Made by a program: the position numbers and the translations under genes
Shown here: positions 22,546 to 31,401 of the stretch, in pieces
How the letters are laid out: each line of letters starts with the position of its first letter
Position numbering within the stretch: the stretch's first letter is position 1
Notes under the pieces: model-generated
Seen by the model: only the letters and a program-made list of their open reading frames with translations
What the model was told of the DNA's origin: nothing
Databases searched by the model: none
Source of the DNA: JABCPE02 sp963506915
GTDB taxonomy: Bacteria > Bacteroidota > Bacteroidia > Flavobacteriales > Weeksellaceae
Reading direction: 5' to 3'
Length of the DNA stretch: 40,329 nt
Assembly (NCBI GenBank): GCA_963506915.1
Contig: CAUORE010000016.1
Location: 1-40,329, forward strand

Positions 22546-25083
22546 TTAGTTTTCAGTATTTTTAACAGCTGTTTTTCTTCTAAATTTCAAAAATCCACCC
22601 ACACTCAGCAGCAGGAATATTCCAAATGCACCCATGGAAATCATTTTTCCTTTTTCGATAACTTCTGGCTCAAATACCATTCTAACTTCATGATTTCCAG
22701 CAGGAACGAATACAGCTCTGAGCAGGTAATTTGCTTTGATATAAGGGACTTCCTTACCATCAAGTAGCATTTTCCAGCCTTTCGGGTAATAAATCTCTGA
22801 AAACACCGCCAGCTGAGGAGTTTTTGACTGAGTTTTGAATTCCAACTGATTAGGCTGATAATTTTTCAGTTCAATCACCGCCGTGCTGTCGCTCTGCAAG
22901 TTTTTTCCCTCAAAGTATTTTTGGTCTTCCACTGAAACAACAGCCGTTTTCTTATTATCAATTTCGCCCACCGCTTTTATTTCCTCATTCGGCGTTTTAA
23001 CAAACCGAATATCAGATACAAACCAAGCATTTCCATTTGCATTAGGATTAATTTCAGCTCTTGGCTCTTGTAGAGAACCTAGCAGAATGTATTTGGTATT
23101 CAGCATGTTAAGAATATTCAGCGTTTTCTTATTGTCTGTTTCAGAGAAATATTCATTAATCAAATCATCATATCTGCGCAGTTTTACAGCATGATAACCA
23201 CCGACAGAAGACTTGAAATAAGAAGTCGTAGTTTCATTGAAAGGACTTGTAATAGAATTGAAAATTCTATAATGTCCCTTGTCTTTCTCTGTCAAAATAG
23301 ATAGCATTTTATTCATTTCTGCTTGAGCAAGAAGTCTCTGCACTTCGGTATTATCGCCCGCTTTTTCTACCAGATAATCAGATACTTCAGTAACGAAAGG
23401 CTCTTGGACAAATTCTTTATCTACAAAATTATCATTGTTCAAATATCGCTTATTCACCGACCATAAATCAAAGAAACTAACCGCTCCGATGATGATAAGC
23501 GCTATATTTTGAGTTAATTTTTGTTTCATCGTTAAAAACAAAACACCCAGCACCGCTCCCACATAAAAAATGGCTTTTATGCTATCTTCCCTAAACATTC
23601 CATATCTTTCATCTATCAGATAATCAAGGATATAAGGCGGAAGATATCTTTTCTCTGTTTCAGTATAAAATCCAAGTAAAGATTTCCCAAAAACCAGCAT
23701 TAAAAGTAAGAACGCCAGCACTCCTCCTCCTGCATACATCAATACTTTTTGCTTGTATTCAGTTGTCAAATTTTTATTGTTAAAAAACGAATAAAGCCCT
23801 ACAATAGCAATGAGCGGGAATAAAAGTTCCACCACCACCAAAATGGAAGACGGCGCACGGAATTTATTATACAACGGAACAAAATCAATAAATAAATCAC
23901 TAACAATCAAGAAGTTGCTCCCCCACGCAAGCATAATTGTAAGCACAGAAGCCCCTAAAATCCAATATTTATATTTTTTAGGAGCAAAGAAAAACCCTAA
24001 AAAAGCAAGGAAACAGACCACAGCTCCTTGGTAGGCAGGTCCCGCTGTACCAGGCTGTTCGCCCCAGTAAGTAGGACTGGAAAAACCTTTCACGATGTTA
24101 TCCACTTCCTTCTGTGAAGTAGCATTTTCCTGCACCAAATCCTGAATATTCTGCATTATTCTGTCAGAGCCTTTTTCTTGGGAAGAACCTCCGTAAATCC
24201 TTGGGATAAAGATATTTATAGTTTCTAATTTTCCGTAGCTCCACATCAGCATAGCATCCCTATTCATGCCGTCTTTGGAAGCGTGATTTTGTTTTTCATC
24301 TTCTAAAATTTGTTTCCCTCTCACGGTTTCCTCCGCATATTCTCTATTAGCCAAGAGTCTTTGAGAGTTCATACCTATTCCCAAAAGAAAAGCCAAAGCC
24401 AAAACCCCAGAAGAAATCCCAAAATGCTTCCAATCGCTCTTTTTGAGCAAAACTCTTATCAATTCCGAAAGGAATAAAAATCCTATCCCTATGAAAAGGT
24501 AATAAGTCATCTGAAAATGGTTTGCTGCTATCTGTAAGCCCATGAACAGAGCAGTTACAACAAATCCCAAAAGATATTTTTTCCTAATATAAACCAATAA
24601 AATCCCAGCCAAAAGCGGCGCGAAATAGGCTATTGTATGCACTTTCCCATTGTGTCCAGCACTTATAATGATATAAAAATAAGTGGACAGTCCGAAAAAT
24701 GTAGCGCCCAAAAGAGCATATTTCCAGTTTCTAACGGCTGTCAGCCCAAGCAGGAAAAAACCAGCAAAAAGCAAGAATAAATAGTTCGCAGGTTTCGGCA
24801 GGAAATTCAGAGCATTATCCACATGTTTTATAACATCTCCGCTAAACTGCGCTCCCGTTTGATAGGTAGGCATCCCACCAAACATGGCATCACTCCAGTA
24901 GGTTTCCTCGCCATTCTTTGCACGATAGTCTAAAAGCTCCTTTGCACCGCCTTTATACTGGACTATATCATGCTGTATAATCTCTTTTCCTTGGAAAACA
25001 GGATTAGTGTAAATCAAGGCGATAGCAATGAACAAAATAAGGCTTCCTGCTATATAAAAAATATTTTTATTCTCTTTAAACAT
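22546..25083 (-). CDS. YfhO-family membrane protein
   Basis: The 845-residue protein has about 12 membrane helices (about 8-26, 95-115, 120-225 in several segments, 350-420, 440-470, 505-540, and one near 810-830) and a large extracytoplasmic C-terminal domain (about 550-800, ending with WKMLLDGKEVPYIKANY and a beta-rich part). It matches the YfhO family, GT-C-like membrane proteins; in Bacillus YfhO takes part in adding sugar to lipoteichoic acid. Here, with a GT4 enzyme directly downstream, a role in surface glycan modification is likely. A TATTTTTG box (25116-25109) lies 25 bases upstream. Confidence 0.9.
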   Translation of the reverse strand: MFKENKNIFYIAGSLILFIAIALIYTNPVFQGKEIIQHDIVQYKGGAKELLDYRAKNGEETYWSDAMFGGMPTYQTGAQFSGDVIKHVDNALNFLPKPANYLFLLFAGFFLLGLTAVRNWKYALLGATFFGLSTYFYIIISAGHNGKVHTIAYFAPLLAGILLVYIRKKYLLGFVVTALFMGLQIAANHFQMTYYLFIGIGFLFLSELIRVLLKKSDWKHFGISSGVLALAFLLGIGMNSQRLLANREYAEETVRGKQILEDEKQNHASKDGMNRDAMLMWSYGKLETINIFIPRIYGGSSQEKGSDRIMQNIQDLVQENATSQKEVDNIVKGFSSPTYWGEQPGTAGPAYQGAVVCFLAFLGFFFAPKKYKYWILGASVLTIMLAWGSNFLIVSDLFIDFVPLYNKFRAPSSILVVVELLFPLIAIVGLYSFFNNKNLTTEYKQKVLMYAGGGVLAFLLLMLVFGKSLLGFYTETEKRYLPPYILDYLIDERYGMFREDSIKAIFYVGAVLGVLFLTMKQKLTQNIALIIIGAVSFFDLWSVNKRYLNNDNFVDKEFVQEPFVTEVSDYLVEKAGDNTEVQRLLAQAEMNKMLSILTEKDKGHYRIFNSITSPFNETTTSYFKSSVGGYHAVKLRRYDDLINEYFSETDNKKTLNILNMLNTKYILLGSLQEPRAEINPNANGNAWFVSDIRFVKTPNEEIKAVGEIDNKKTAVVSVEDQKYFEGKNLQSDSTAVIELKNYQPNQLEFKTQSKTPQLAVFSEIYYPKGWKMLLDGKEVPYIKANYLLRAVFVPAGNHEVRMVFEPEVIEKGKMISMGAFGIFLLLSVGGFLKFRRKTAVKNTEN

Positions 25084-25183
25084 AGTTTTAAAACTTAAAA
25101 AATCTGCCCAAAAATACTACTTTAATATGGATTTTTATAAAACATTATACAAAAAAGAAAAATTTTGCTGTTTTTAAAAACGA

Positions 25184-25220
25184 AAAAAGCATAAGATAAC
25201 TCATTTTATCCTATGCTTTC
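25184..25220 (-). terminator. Terminator of the rlmB operon
   Basis: The stem AAAGCATA-AGATAA with TTATC-CTATGCTTT has one mismatched position and an AT-rich loop. On the minus strand it is followed by CTTTTTTCG. It lies 22 bases after the stop of the small membrane protein, the last gene of the operon. Confidence 0.75.
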
Positions 25221-25242
25221 TTATCATTTTTTTAGATTAAAT

Positions 25243-25464
25243 CTAATCTTTTACTTCTTCGTAATCTACGGTTTCTGCATCCCATTTTATATCTTTCTTA
25301 AATTCCTTTTTAGATGCAGAACTGCTGTTATTCCTTTGATTTTGATATTCTCTCTGCTGTGCATTTGCAGCTTTATAAAACTTAAAAAACACAGACCTTC
25401 TGATAAACTGCAAAATCAGATAACATATAAAACAAAACAAAATAAATGCTATCAGTTTTCCCAT
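25243..25464 (-). CDS. Small membrane protein, DUF4834-like
   Basis: The 73-residue protein has one membrane helix at the N-terminus (about 4-22, LIAFILFCFICYLILQFI), a basic stretch (RRSVFFKFYK), then a polar tail ending in a conserved-looking acidic segment (KWDAETVDYEEVKD). The layout is that of small DUF4834 proteins of Flavobacteriia; the function is unknown. It starts six bases after the stop of the lipoprotein gene and closes the operon rlmB, lipoprotein, DUF4834, before a terminator. Confidence 0.75.
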   Translation of the reverse strand: MGKLIAFILFCFICYLILQFIRRSVFFKFYKAANAQQREYQNQRNNSSSASKKEFKKDIKWDAETVDYEEVKD

Positions 25465-25470
25465 AACAAT

Positions 25471-26514
25471 TTAGTTTATTGTAATTGTACTGTCAGAGGT
25501 TTGAGTGACGGATTCTGTTTGTTTTCCATCGGTCATGCTCTGTTTGTTAGTTGTTTTAATATTAAGGCTAGATTTTTTAATCCATCCTGTATTTTGGTCT
25601 ATCGTGATATTCCCCTGTTGAGTTCCTTCTATACTTATAGTAGCGGTAACTCCCTGCTGAGTCTGTTTTTCAGATTTTAGAGGAATTCCTCCTTTTATAG
25701 AAATCTCTGCGATACCATTTTCTACCTTTGTAAGAGTGTAAGTAACAGAAGATTTCACTTTTCCATCTGGAGTGATGTTGTCCGTTTCTGTCCAGCTCTC
25801 TCCTATTTTCACTCCTTTTTTAGGTAAAATATTGATTCCTTTGGAAAATTCTTCTTTTATCAATTTTTCATTAAAACCTTGTTTAAACTGCTCTACAAAA
25901 GCCTTTTTAGCTTTTGCATCTTTGATTAGAGGCGAAACAGCTTTCTCTATTTTTGCATAAAGGTCATTGATTCCAGAAATAGAAATCACTTCTCCATTTT
26001 CCTTCATTTTAACTGTAAACTTGCTTCCTGCCAATACTTTATTGATATTCCAGATGTTTTTCAGTTGCTCTTCCTTCGGTGCTGCGGCTTTGGTATCTAC
26101 TACTACTGTTTTTCCTTCAGCTGTAGAAGACATTTTCTTTCCTACAATATTCAAAGTCAGTTCATAAACACCATTTTCAAAATTTTCCACTACTATATTT
26201 CTCTCATCTACTACTTCCTGCGTTCCGCTCATGGATTTTCCTGTGTGGTCTTTGATGGTTTGGATTTCTTTCTGCGTTGAAGAAAATGGATAAGTTTTCC
26301 CTTTCTCCAAAACAAATTTCTGTGTATAAACTCCCGCACTATCAGAAATTGCCATTACCACTGGCGCTACTTTTTCTTCTTCTATTGTAGTTTTTTCTGC
26401 ATTTTCAGTAGTTGCAGTTGTTTTTTTATCTGTATTTTCAGTTGATTTTTTGTCCTGACTACACGCCACAAGGGTCATTCCTATGATTCCTATTGCTAAA
26501 ATTCTCTTTATCAT
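25471..26514 (-). CDS. Lipoprotein, DUF6263-like
   Basis: The 347-residue protein has a lipoprotein signal (MIKRILAIGIIGMTLVACSQ, lipobox Cys 18) and a low-complexity Thr/Lys/Glu linker (about 20-55). A beta-rich domain (about 60-347) follows, containing LEKGKTYPFSS and alternating strands ending in DSTITIN. This fits the DUF6263 lipoproteins of Bacteroidetes; the function is unknown. It lies 23 bases after rlmB and is co-transcribed with it. It is probably exposed in the periplasm or on the outer membrane. Confidence 0.8.
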   Translation of the reverse strand: MIKRILAIGIIGMTLVACSQDKKSTENTDKKTTATTENAEKTTIEEEKVAPVVMAISDSAGVYTQKFVLEKGKTYPFSSTQKEIQTIKDHTGKSMSGTQEVVDERNIVVENFENGVYELTLNIVGKKMSSTAEGKTVVVDTKAAAPKEEQLKNIWNINKVLAGSKFTVKMKENGEVISISGINDLYAKIEKAVSPLIKDAKAKKAFVEQFKQGFNEKLIKEEFSKGINILPKKGVKIGESWTETDNITPDGKVKSSVTYTLTKVENGIAEISIKGGIPLKSEKQTQQGVTATISIEGTQQGNITIDQNTGWIKKSSLNIKTTNKQSMTDGKQTESVTQTSDSTITIN

Positions 26515-26537
26515 TTTTATAATTATTATTTTAAAGT

Positions 26538-27293
26538 TTAACTTAATCTCTGTCTTACCGCTTCATAAAGCACCGCACCACAAGCCACGGATACATTGAG
26601 CGACTGGGTTTTTCCCTGCATTGGGAGTTTTATTTTTTCATCAGAATGATGGAGAACTTCTTTAGAAATTCCTGTTTCTTCGTTACCCATCACGATGGCG
26701 CAAGGCTCACGAAAATCAACCTCGTAGAGCAATTTCTGTGCCTTTTCCGTAGAGGCATAAACCAATATTCCCGACTGCTGGAGGAAGTCCACCGTATGGG
26801 CAAGGTTTTTCTCTTTACATATTTTAATGTTATATAGCGCTCCTGCCGAAGTCTTCATCGCATCAGAATTGATAGGCGCCGCCCCTTTATCTGGGATAAT
26901 TACAGCATCCACGCCTACGCATTCAGCAGTTCTGCATATCGCCCCAAAATTCCGCACATCGGTCAATCTATCCAAAATCAATAAAAACGGAACTTTCCCC
27001 TCTTCAAAAAGCTGTGGGACAACATCTTCCACCTTATAAAAAGCAATATCCGAGATAAAAGCCACCACGCCCTGATGATTTTTTCGGGTAAAACGGTTTA
27101 GCTTTTCCACAGGGACATAATTTGCTCTGATTCCGTGCTTTGAAAGTAGTTTTTTCAGCTCTGCGATGATGTCGCCCTGCAGTCCATTTTGGACAAAAAT
27201 TTTATCAATGGTTTTTCCTGCCTCTACAGCCTCTATCACTGGTCGCAGACCGAATATAAAGTCGTCTTTTTTATCTTGATTTCTATCTGTCAT
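26538..27293 (-). CDS. rlmB: 23S rRNA (guanosine-2'-O-)-methyltransferase RlmB
   Basis: The 251-residue protein has the N-terminal substrate-binding domain of TrmH-family enzymes (FIFGLRPVIEAVEAG, about 12-85) and the SPOUT methyltransferase domain with its three motifs: DRLTDVRNFGAICRTAE, IVMGNEETGIS and LPMQGKTQSLNVSVA, which form the knotted AdoMet site. It methylates the 2'-O of G2251 in 23S rRNA (E. coli numbering). The length matches the family. It starts five bases after the dinB-like gene, so its normal promoter probably lies upstream of the decayed yitT or inside that region. Confidence 0.95.
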   Translation of the reverse strand: MTDRNQDKKDDFIFGLRPVIEAVEAGKTIDKIFVQNGLQGDIIAELKKLLSKHGIRANYVPVEKLNRFTRKNHQGVVAFISDIAFYKVEDVVPQLFEEGKVPFLLILDRLTDVRNFGAICRTAECVGVDAVIIPDKGAAPINSDAMKTSAGALYNIKICKEKNLAHTVDFLQQSGILVYASTEKAQKLLYEVDFREPCAIVMGNEETGISKEVLHHSDEKIKLPMQGKTQSLNVSVACGAVLYEAVRQRLS

Positions 27294-27298
27294 TTTCT

Positions 27299-27751
27299 TT
27301 ATCCTAATAAAATTTTTCTTTGTACCATAACATGTCCAAGATGAATCCCTTCATGTATATTATTATAAATAATGGCATTTTCAATATTTTTCAACTCTAA
27401 TCCAAAACTCGTGGAATAAGTCTTATACTCAGCAAAATATCCTTCATCATAATCAGAAGCCAACAGCTTGGAAGTTTCTTTTAATATAAAAGCCAAATTT
27501 TCTACATCTTCCTCCTCTTCATCAAAACACGGAAAAGTTCCCTTTTTATAGAGCTCCACCCATTTTTGGTCTACTCTAAAATCATTTCCTGTAAGGTAAT
27601 AATGTAGAAGCTGCTGCGTGGCTACACAATGGGCTATATTCCAAAAAATATGATTATTAAATCCATCTGGAACCACAAAAAGCGCATCAAAAGGCGTTTC
27701 CAAAAGAAAAGTAGGTATATGAAACTTTAATATTGAATGCCCAAAACACAA
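27299..27751 (-). CDS. DinB-like four-helix protein with replaced N-terminus
   Basis: The 150-residue frame holds the core of a DinB/YfiT-like metal-binding bundle: NHIFWNIAHCVATQQLL with the first His, a middle segment (KGTFPCFDEEEE), and NNIHEGIHLGHVMVQRK with the last two His. The family normally has about 15-25 more residues before the PDGFNN motif. Here the first 13-15 residues (MCFGHSILKFHIP) are encoded by DNA that reads as YitT in another frame (see 27710-27901). The gene thus lost its own 5' end and captured an ATG in the yitT remnant. It may be inactive or just altered. It lies five bases before rlmB. Confidence 0.7.
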   Translation of the reverse strand: MCFGHSILKFHIPTFLLETPFDALFVVPDGFNNHIFWNIAHCVATQQLLHYYLTGNDFRVDQKWVELYKKGTFPCFDEEEEDVENLAFILKETSKLLASDYDEGYFAEYKTYSTSFGLELKNIENAIIYNNIHEGIHLGHVMVQRKILLG

Positions 27752-27901
27752 TAGATGATAAACCTGCTACACCACCCGTACTAATGTCGTTTGGAAGTAA
27801 AAATATGGTCCAACCAATGCTGTAGAGATACACCCGATAGCAATCATGATGTAATCTAAAGTTTCTCGATAAAGTACCCTTTTTGAAATTGTTATAACCA
27901 T
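27710..27901 (-). pseudogene. 5' remnant of a YitT-family membrane protein gene
   Basis: From ATG 27901 the frame reads 44 residues (MVITISKRVLYRETLDYIMIAIG...) and stops at 27769-27767. In the next frame the sequence continues LLPNDISTGGVAGLSSIVFWAFN, a hallmark of YitT (DUF161) proteins, until about 27710, where dinB-like sequence begins. So the gene has a frameshift near the T5 run at about 27805 and has lost its 3' end of about 200 codons. An intact-looking -7 box, TACTTTTG (27932-27925), remains upstream and could now drive dinB-like and rlmB. Confidence 0.75.
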
Positions 27902-27966
27902 TTATTAAGTCTATTTATTTTTTGCAAAAGTACTTATTTAAATTGAATAAAGCGATTTTAAAGCAC

Positions 27967-28009
27967 AAAAAATGCCCCCATAAAGCATAAATTGCAATAT
28001 GAAGGCATT
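27967..28009 (-). terminator. Likely terminator of the P-type ATPase gene
   Basis: Stem AATGCC / GGCATT, extended by A-T pairs, has a long loop of about 27 bases, followed on the minus strand by a T6 run. It lies about 80 bases after the ATPase stop. The long loop makes it weaker than the others in this window. Confidence 0.5.
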
Positions 28010-28086
28010 CGCTTTTGATTTTGATTTTATATATTATATTGTTTTTTGTATTGGCATATTCTTTTTGTGGCGTTAAAAGAATATAC

Positions 28087-29973
28087 TTATTTTACCTTTA
28101 AAGCTCGTGTGGCATTTAAAACGGCAAATACCATAACACCTACATCGGCAAAAACTGCCATTCCCATTGTTACTATACCAATGGTGGAAAGTGCAAGTAC
28201 TGCAACCTTAACGCCAATAGCAAATATTGCATTTTGGCGTGCAATGCCTATTGTTCGACGAGAAATACCGATGGCTTTGACAATTTTGGAAGGTTTGTCG
28301 TCCATTAAAACTACATCTGCAGCTTCTATGGCTGCATCACTTCCAAGTGCTCCCATGGCTATACCAATATCTGCTCGAGCTAATACTGGAGCATCGTTTA
28401 TTCCATCGCCAACAAAAGCAAGCGTGTTGTTTGCCGATTTTTCGTTAAGCAGGCGTTCAACATATTCAACTTTATCAGCAGGCATTAGTTCACTATAATG
28501 CTCATCTATACCTAATTGCTCAGATACAAAGTTTGCAACCTCTTTGTGGTCACCTGTTAACATTACAGTTTTTTCTATTCCCACTTTCTTTAATGATGTA
28601 ATAGCGTGTGCAGAATCAGTTTTTATTTGGTCGGATATGATGATGTGCCCAGCATATACTCCGTCTATCCCAACATATATTATGGTACCTTTGAAGTGAT
28701 TACATTTGTCGCAATTTGCTATTTCTGCTCCAATTGATTTCATCATTTTTTCATTTCCTACACATATGTTTTTGCCGTTGATTTCGGCAGAAATACCTTG
28801 ACCGGCAATCTCTTTTATGTTTTCAACTTTACAATCACAAGAGTTGTCTTTGTAGGCATTACATAATGCAGTAGCAATGGGGTGAGTAGAATATTGCTCT
28901 ACATGGGCTGCAAGATGCAAGAGTTCCTGTTCTGAAATATTATTTGGATGAATGGATTCCACCTCAAAAACACCACGGGTTAGTGTGCCTGTTTTGTCGA
29001 ATACAATTGTTTTGATGCGTGCTAATGCTTCCATATAGTTGCCTCCTTTTATAAGAATACCAACGTGTCCAGCACCACCAATACCACAGAAGAACGATAA
29101 AGGGATGGAAATCACTAAAGCACATGGACAACTTACAATAAGAAATGTAAGTGCACGATAAAGCCAAGTAAATAAAGCATCAGTATAGCTTGCAGCAAAA
29201 AATGGCGAAATAAACGCTAAAAAGAGGGCAGAAATAACTACTATAGGTGTGTAAATTCGTGCAAATCGACGAATGAAAGATTCGCTTTTTGATTTGCTTT
29301 CGCTTGCTTCTTCTACTAAATTTAAAATTTTGGATGCAGTAGAATTGCTGAAAGTTTTATTCACTTTCACCTTCAATACTCCTGATATATTTACGCAACC
29401 AGATATGACAGAATCCCCAAATGCTACATCCTTGGGAACACTTTCTCCTGTTAGTGCTACCGTATTTAAACTTGAACTACCTTCAATTACTTCTCCGTCA
29501 AGCGGAATTTTTTCGCCTGGTTTGATAACAACTACTTCTCCAACAGCAATAGTAGAAGGATTTACCACGATTGATTCGCCATTTCTTAAAACGTTAGCTG
29601 TGTCTGGATGTATATCCATTAGATCTGAAATGGAGTCACGAGTTTTATCTTTAGCATAATGTTCAAACAATTCGCCAATTTGGAAGAATAACATTACGAA
29701 GACGCCTTCTAAGAATTGAGGCTCGCCATTGGGTAAAAAGCCCACAACGAAAGCTCCTATTGTGGCAACAGCCATAAGAAAATTCTCATCAAAAGGATCG
29801 CCCTCCATAATTCCTTCTACAGCTTCGTGTAATACATCGTAGCTGATAAGTAAATATGGAATAAGATAAATGATGAGTATTTGCCATATCGGTAGATTAC
29901 AGTTACGCTCTGTTAACCATGCTACTAGTAACAGCACAGAGGTTAGACCGATTCTTATTAGTTTCTTTTTCAT
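28087..29973 (-). CDS. Heavy-metal (Zn/Cd/Pb-type) P1B ATPase
   Basis: The 628-residue membrane ATPase has the phosphatase motif TGES (175-178), membrane metal site CPC (282-284), phosphorylation motif DKTGTLT (from Asp 326), STHPIA with the P1B-specific HP (364-365), and GDGINDAP near residue 525. CPC fits P1B-1 or P1B-2. The N-terminal metal-binding (HMA) domain is absent, and so are Cys or His clusters at the start. The middle carries CDCK and CDKC pairs (about 376-420). It exports Zn, Cd or Pb from the cytoplasm. It is a single-gene unit with a palindromic operator in its promoter. Confidence 0.9.
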   Translation of the reverse strand: MKKKLIRIGLTSVLLLVAWLTERNCNLPIWQILIIYLIPYLLISYDVLHEAVEGIMEGDPFDENFLMAVATIGAFVVGFLPNGEPQFLEGVFVMLFFQIGELFEHYAKDKTRDSISDLMDIHPDTANVLRNGESIVVNPSTIAVGEVVVIKPGEKIPLDGEVIEGSSSLNTVALTGESVPKDVAFGDSVISGCVNISGVLKVKVNKTFSNSTASKILNLVEEASESKSKSESFIRRFARIYTPIVVISALFLAFISPFFAASYTDALFTWLYRALTFLIVSCPCALVISIPLSFFCGIGGAGHVGILIKGGNYMEALARIKTIVFDKTGTLTRGVFEVESIHPNNISEQELLHLAAHVEQYSTHPIATALCNAYKDNSCDCKVENIKEIAGQGISAEINGKNICVGNEKMMKSIGAEIANCDKCNHFKGTIIYVGIDGVYAGHIIISDQIKTDSAHAITSLKKVGIEKTVMLTGDHKEVANFVSEQLGIDEHYSELMPADKVEYVERLLNEKSANNTLAFVGDGINDAPVLARADIGIAMGALGSDAAIEAADVVLMDDKPSKIVKAIGISRRTIGIARQNAIFAIGVKVAVLALSTIGIVTMGMAVFADVGVMVFAVLNATRALKVK

Positions 29974-30003
29974 TGTTTTTTAGATTTGTTACTAATTTCG
30001 ATG

Positions 30004-30038
30004 CAAAAGTAAATAAAAGAGAATGCAACCAAGTTGCA
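30004..30038 (-). promoter_or_regulatory. Promoter with palindromic operator of the metal ATPase
   Basis: On the minus strand TTG (30032-30030) is followed by 18 bases and TACTTTTG (30011-30004), a good Bacteroidetes promoter about 30-60 bases before the start. A perfect palindrome TGCAAC-CAA-GTTGCA (30024-30038) covers the -33 element. A repressor bound there would block the polymerase, as expected for a metal-responsive regulator (ArsR/SmtB or Fur/Zur class). No regulator gene is next to it, so it would act in trans. Confidence 0.65.
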
Positions 30039-30389
30039 AAGTTGCTGTCGCATTTAAATAAAAAACTTCATAAAAAAGGATAAACACCAATAAGTTACCT
30101 TGAAAAGCCTGAAAAATAGGTGAAAGCAGAAAATAAATAAACTTTTATTCGTCTGTTCAGCAATTAATACTACTTAAAAAAGAACCTTTCGCAGTTTTTC
30201 CCTTATTTGCTGATGCGCCACAAAGTGATAATCCATCTTCTATTTTTCTGTTTAAAAATCCAAAAATAATCTATTTAATTGGATTAAACAAAATTGAGTC
30301 GGCTAGATTCGTTTTTTAACAAACTTTAATACTTATTTTTTGATTATTAAACATTTTTGTTAGAAATTTACCCACTCATTTTAACAATT
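30039..30389. other. Gene-free stretch between metal ATPase and moxR
   Basis: I see no gene, RNA or repeat here. Short frames exist on both strands (for example a minus-strand piece ending GSFLSSINC) but have no start, ribosome site or recognised motif. The right 60 bases are AT-rich and must hold the moxR promoter: a TTTG followed by 18 bases and TAGAAATT is the best candidate, but its -7 match is poor. Confidence 0.5.
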
Positions 30390-31394
30390 ATGTCAGAATT
30401 ACATCAAGCCGAAGAAATAAAAATATTAACTGAAAAAATACAAGTTCAGAACCATCATTTCTCCCTTTTAAAGGAAGAAATCAATAAAGCCATCATCGGA
30501 CAAGAATACATGGTGGAACGCCTACTCATAGGACTTCTCGGAAATGGACACATCCTTCTGGAAGGAGTTCCTGGGCTGGCAAAAACCTTGGCGATAAAAA
30601 CCCTTTCCGAGGCTGTAAGTGGAGAATTTTCCAGAATACAATTTACTCCCGATTTACTCCCTGCGGATGTCATCGGGACGATGATTTATAATGTCAAAGA
30701 AAATGATTTTTTGGTCAAAAAAGGACCTATTTTCGCTAATTTCGTTTTAGCAGATGAAATCAATCGTGCGCCTTCCAAAGTGCAGTCTGCCCTCTTGGAA
30801 GCCATGCAGGAAAAACAAGTAACCATAGGCGATGAAACCATGCCGCTGCCAAAACCTTTCTTGGTTTTAGCAACGCAGAACCCGATAGACCAAGAGGGAA
30901 CTTACCTCCTGCCAGAAGCGCAGAGCGACCGTTTCATGCTGAAATGCAAGATAGACTACCCTTCTTTCGAAGATGAGCGAAAGGTAATGCGTATGGTAGC
31001 TACAGCCCACCAGCCGAAGATAACCCCAGTAATTTCACTAGAAAACATCTCCGAAGCGAAGGAACTCATCAACCAAATTTACCTTGATGAAAAGATAGAA
31101 AAATATATTCTTGATATGGTTTTTGCGACCCGTTATCCTGAGCAGTACGGACTTGCAGAACTGAAAGATTACATCAGTTTTGGTGTTTCACCGAGAGCTT
31201 CTATCAACTTGGCTATCGCCTCTCGTGCTGTGGCATTCCTCAAAAATAGGGCTTTCGTGATTCCAGAAGATGTGAAAAGCATCGCAAAAGATGTTCTTCG
31301 CCATCGTATAGGGCTTACCTTTGAAGCTGAAGCAGAAAACATCAACGCAGAAAATATTATAGATAAAATTTTGAGCAAAATACAAGCTCCTTAA
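30390..31394 (+). CDS. MoxR-family AAA+ ATPase
   Basis: The 334-residue protein has Walker A GVPGLAKT (59-66), Walker B FVLADEINRAP (Asp-Glu at 122-123), sensor and arginine-finger segments (ATQNPID, LPEAQSDRFM) and the lid domain (SPRASINLAIASRAVAF). I start it at ATG 30390; a TTG 33 bases upstream gives a hydrophobic, unlikely N-terminus. MoxR ATPases work as chaperones with VWA-domain proteins; here the DUF58 and BatA genes in the same operon supply these. It is the first gene of a seven-gene unit; nrdG follows after seven bases. Confidence 0.93.
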   Translation: MSELHQAEEIKILTEKIQVQNHHFSLLKEEINKAIIGQEYMVERLLIGLLGNGHILLEGVPGLAKTLAIKTLSEAVSGEFSRIQFTPDLLPADVIGTMIYNVKENDFLVKKGPIFANFVLADEINRAPSKVQSALLEAMQEKQVTIGDETMPLPKPFLVLATQNPIDQEGTYLLPEAQSDRFMLKCKIDYPSFEDERKVMRMVATAHQPKITPVISLENISEAKELINQIYLDEKIEKYILDMVFATRYPEQYGLAELKDYISFGVSPRASINLAIASRAVAFLKNRAFVIPEDVKSIAKDVLRHRIGLTFEAEAENINAENIIDKILSKIQAP

Positions 31395-31401
31395 TGGAAA
31401 A

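Noticed and set aside
28046..28498. 150-residue open frame on the plus strand, antisense to the metal ATPase
   Set aside because: It is the reverse shadow of a strongly supported P-type ATPase gene and has no motif or start signal of its own; the same applies to the similar frames at 29273-29659 and 5622-6014.
28087..30389. The metal ATPase as part of a mobile element
   Set aside because: No transposase, integrase, terminal inverted repeats or target duplications are visible around it; only the neighbouring yitT decay hinted at rearrangement.
30039..30389. Small minus-strand coding piece ending in GSFLSSINC
   Set aside because: No start codon with ribosome site, no recognised family and normal short-frame length for random AT-rich DNA.
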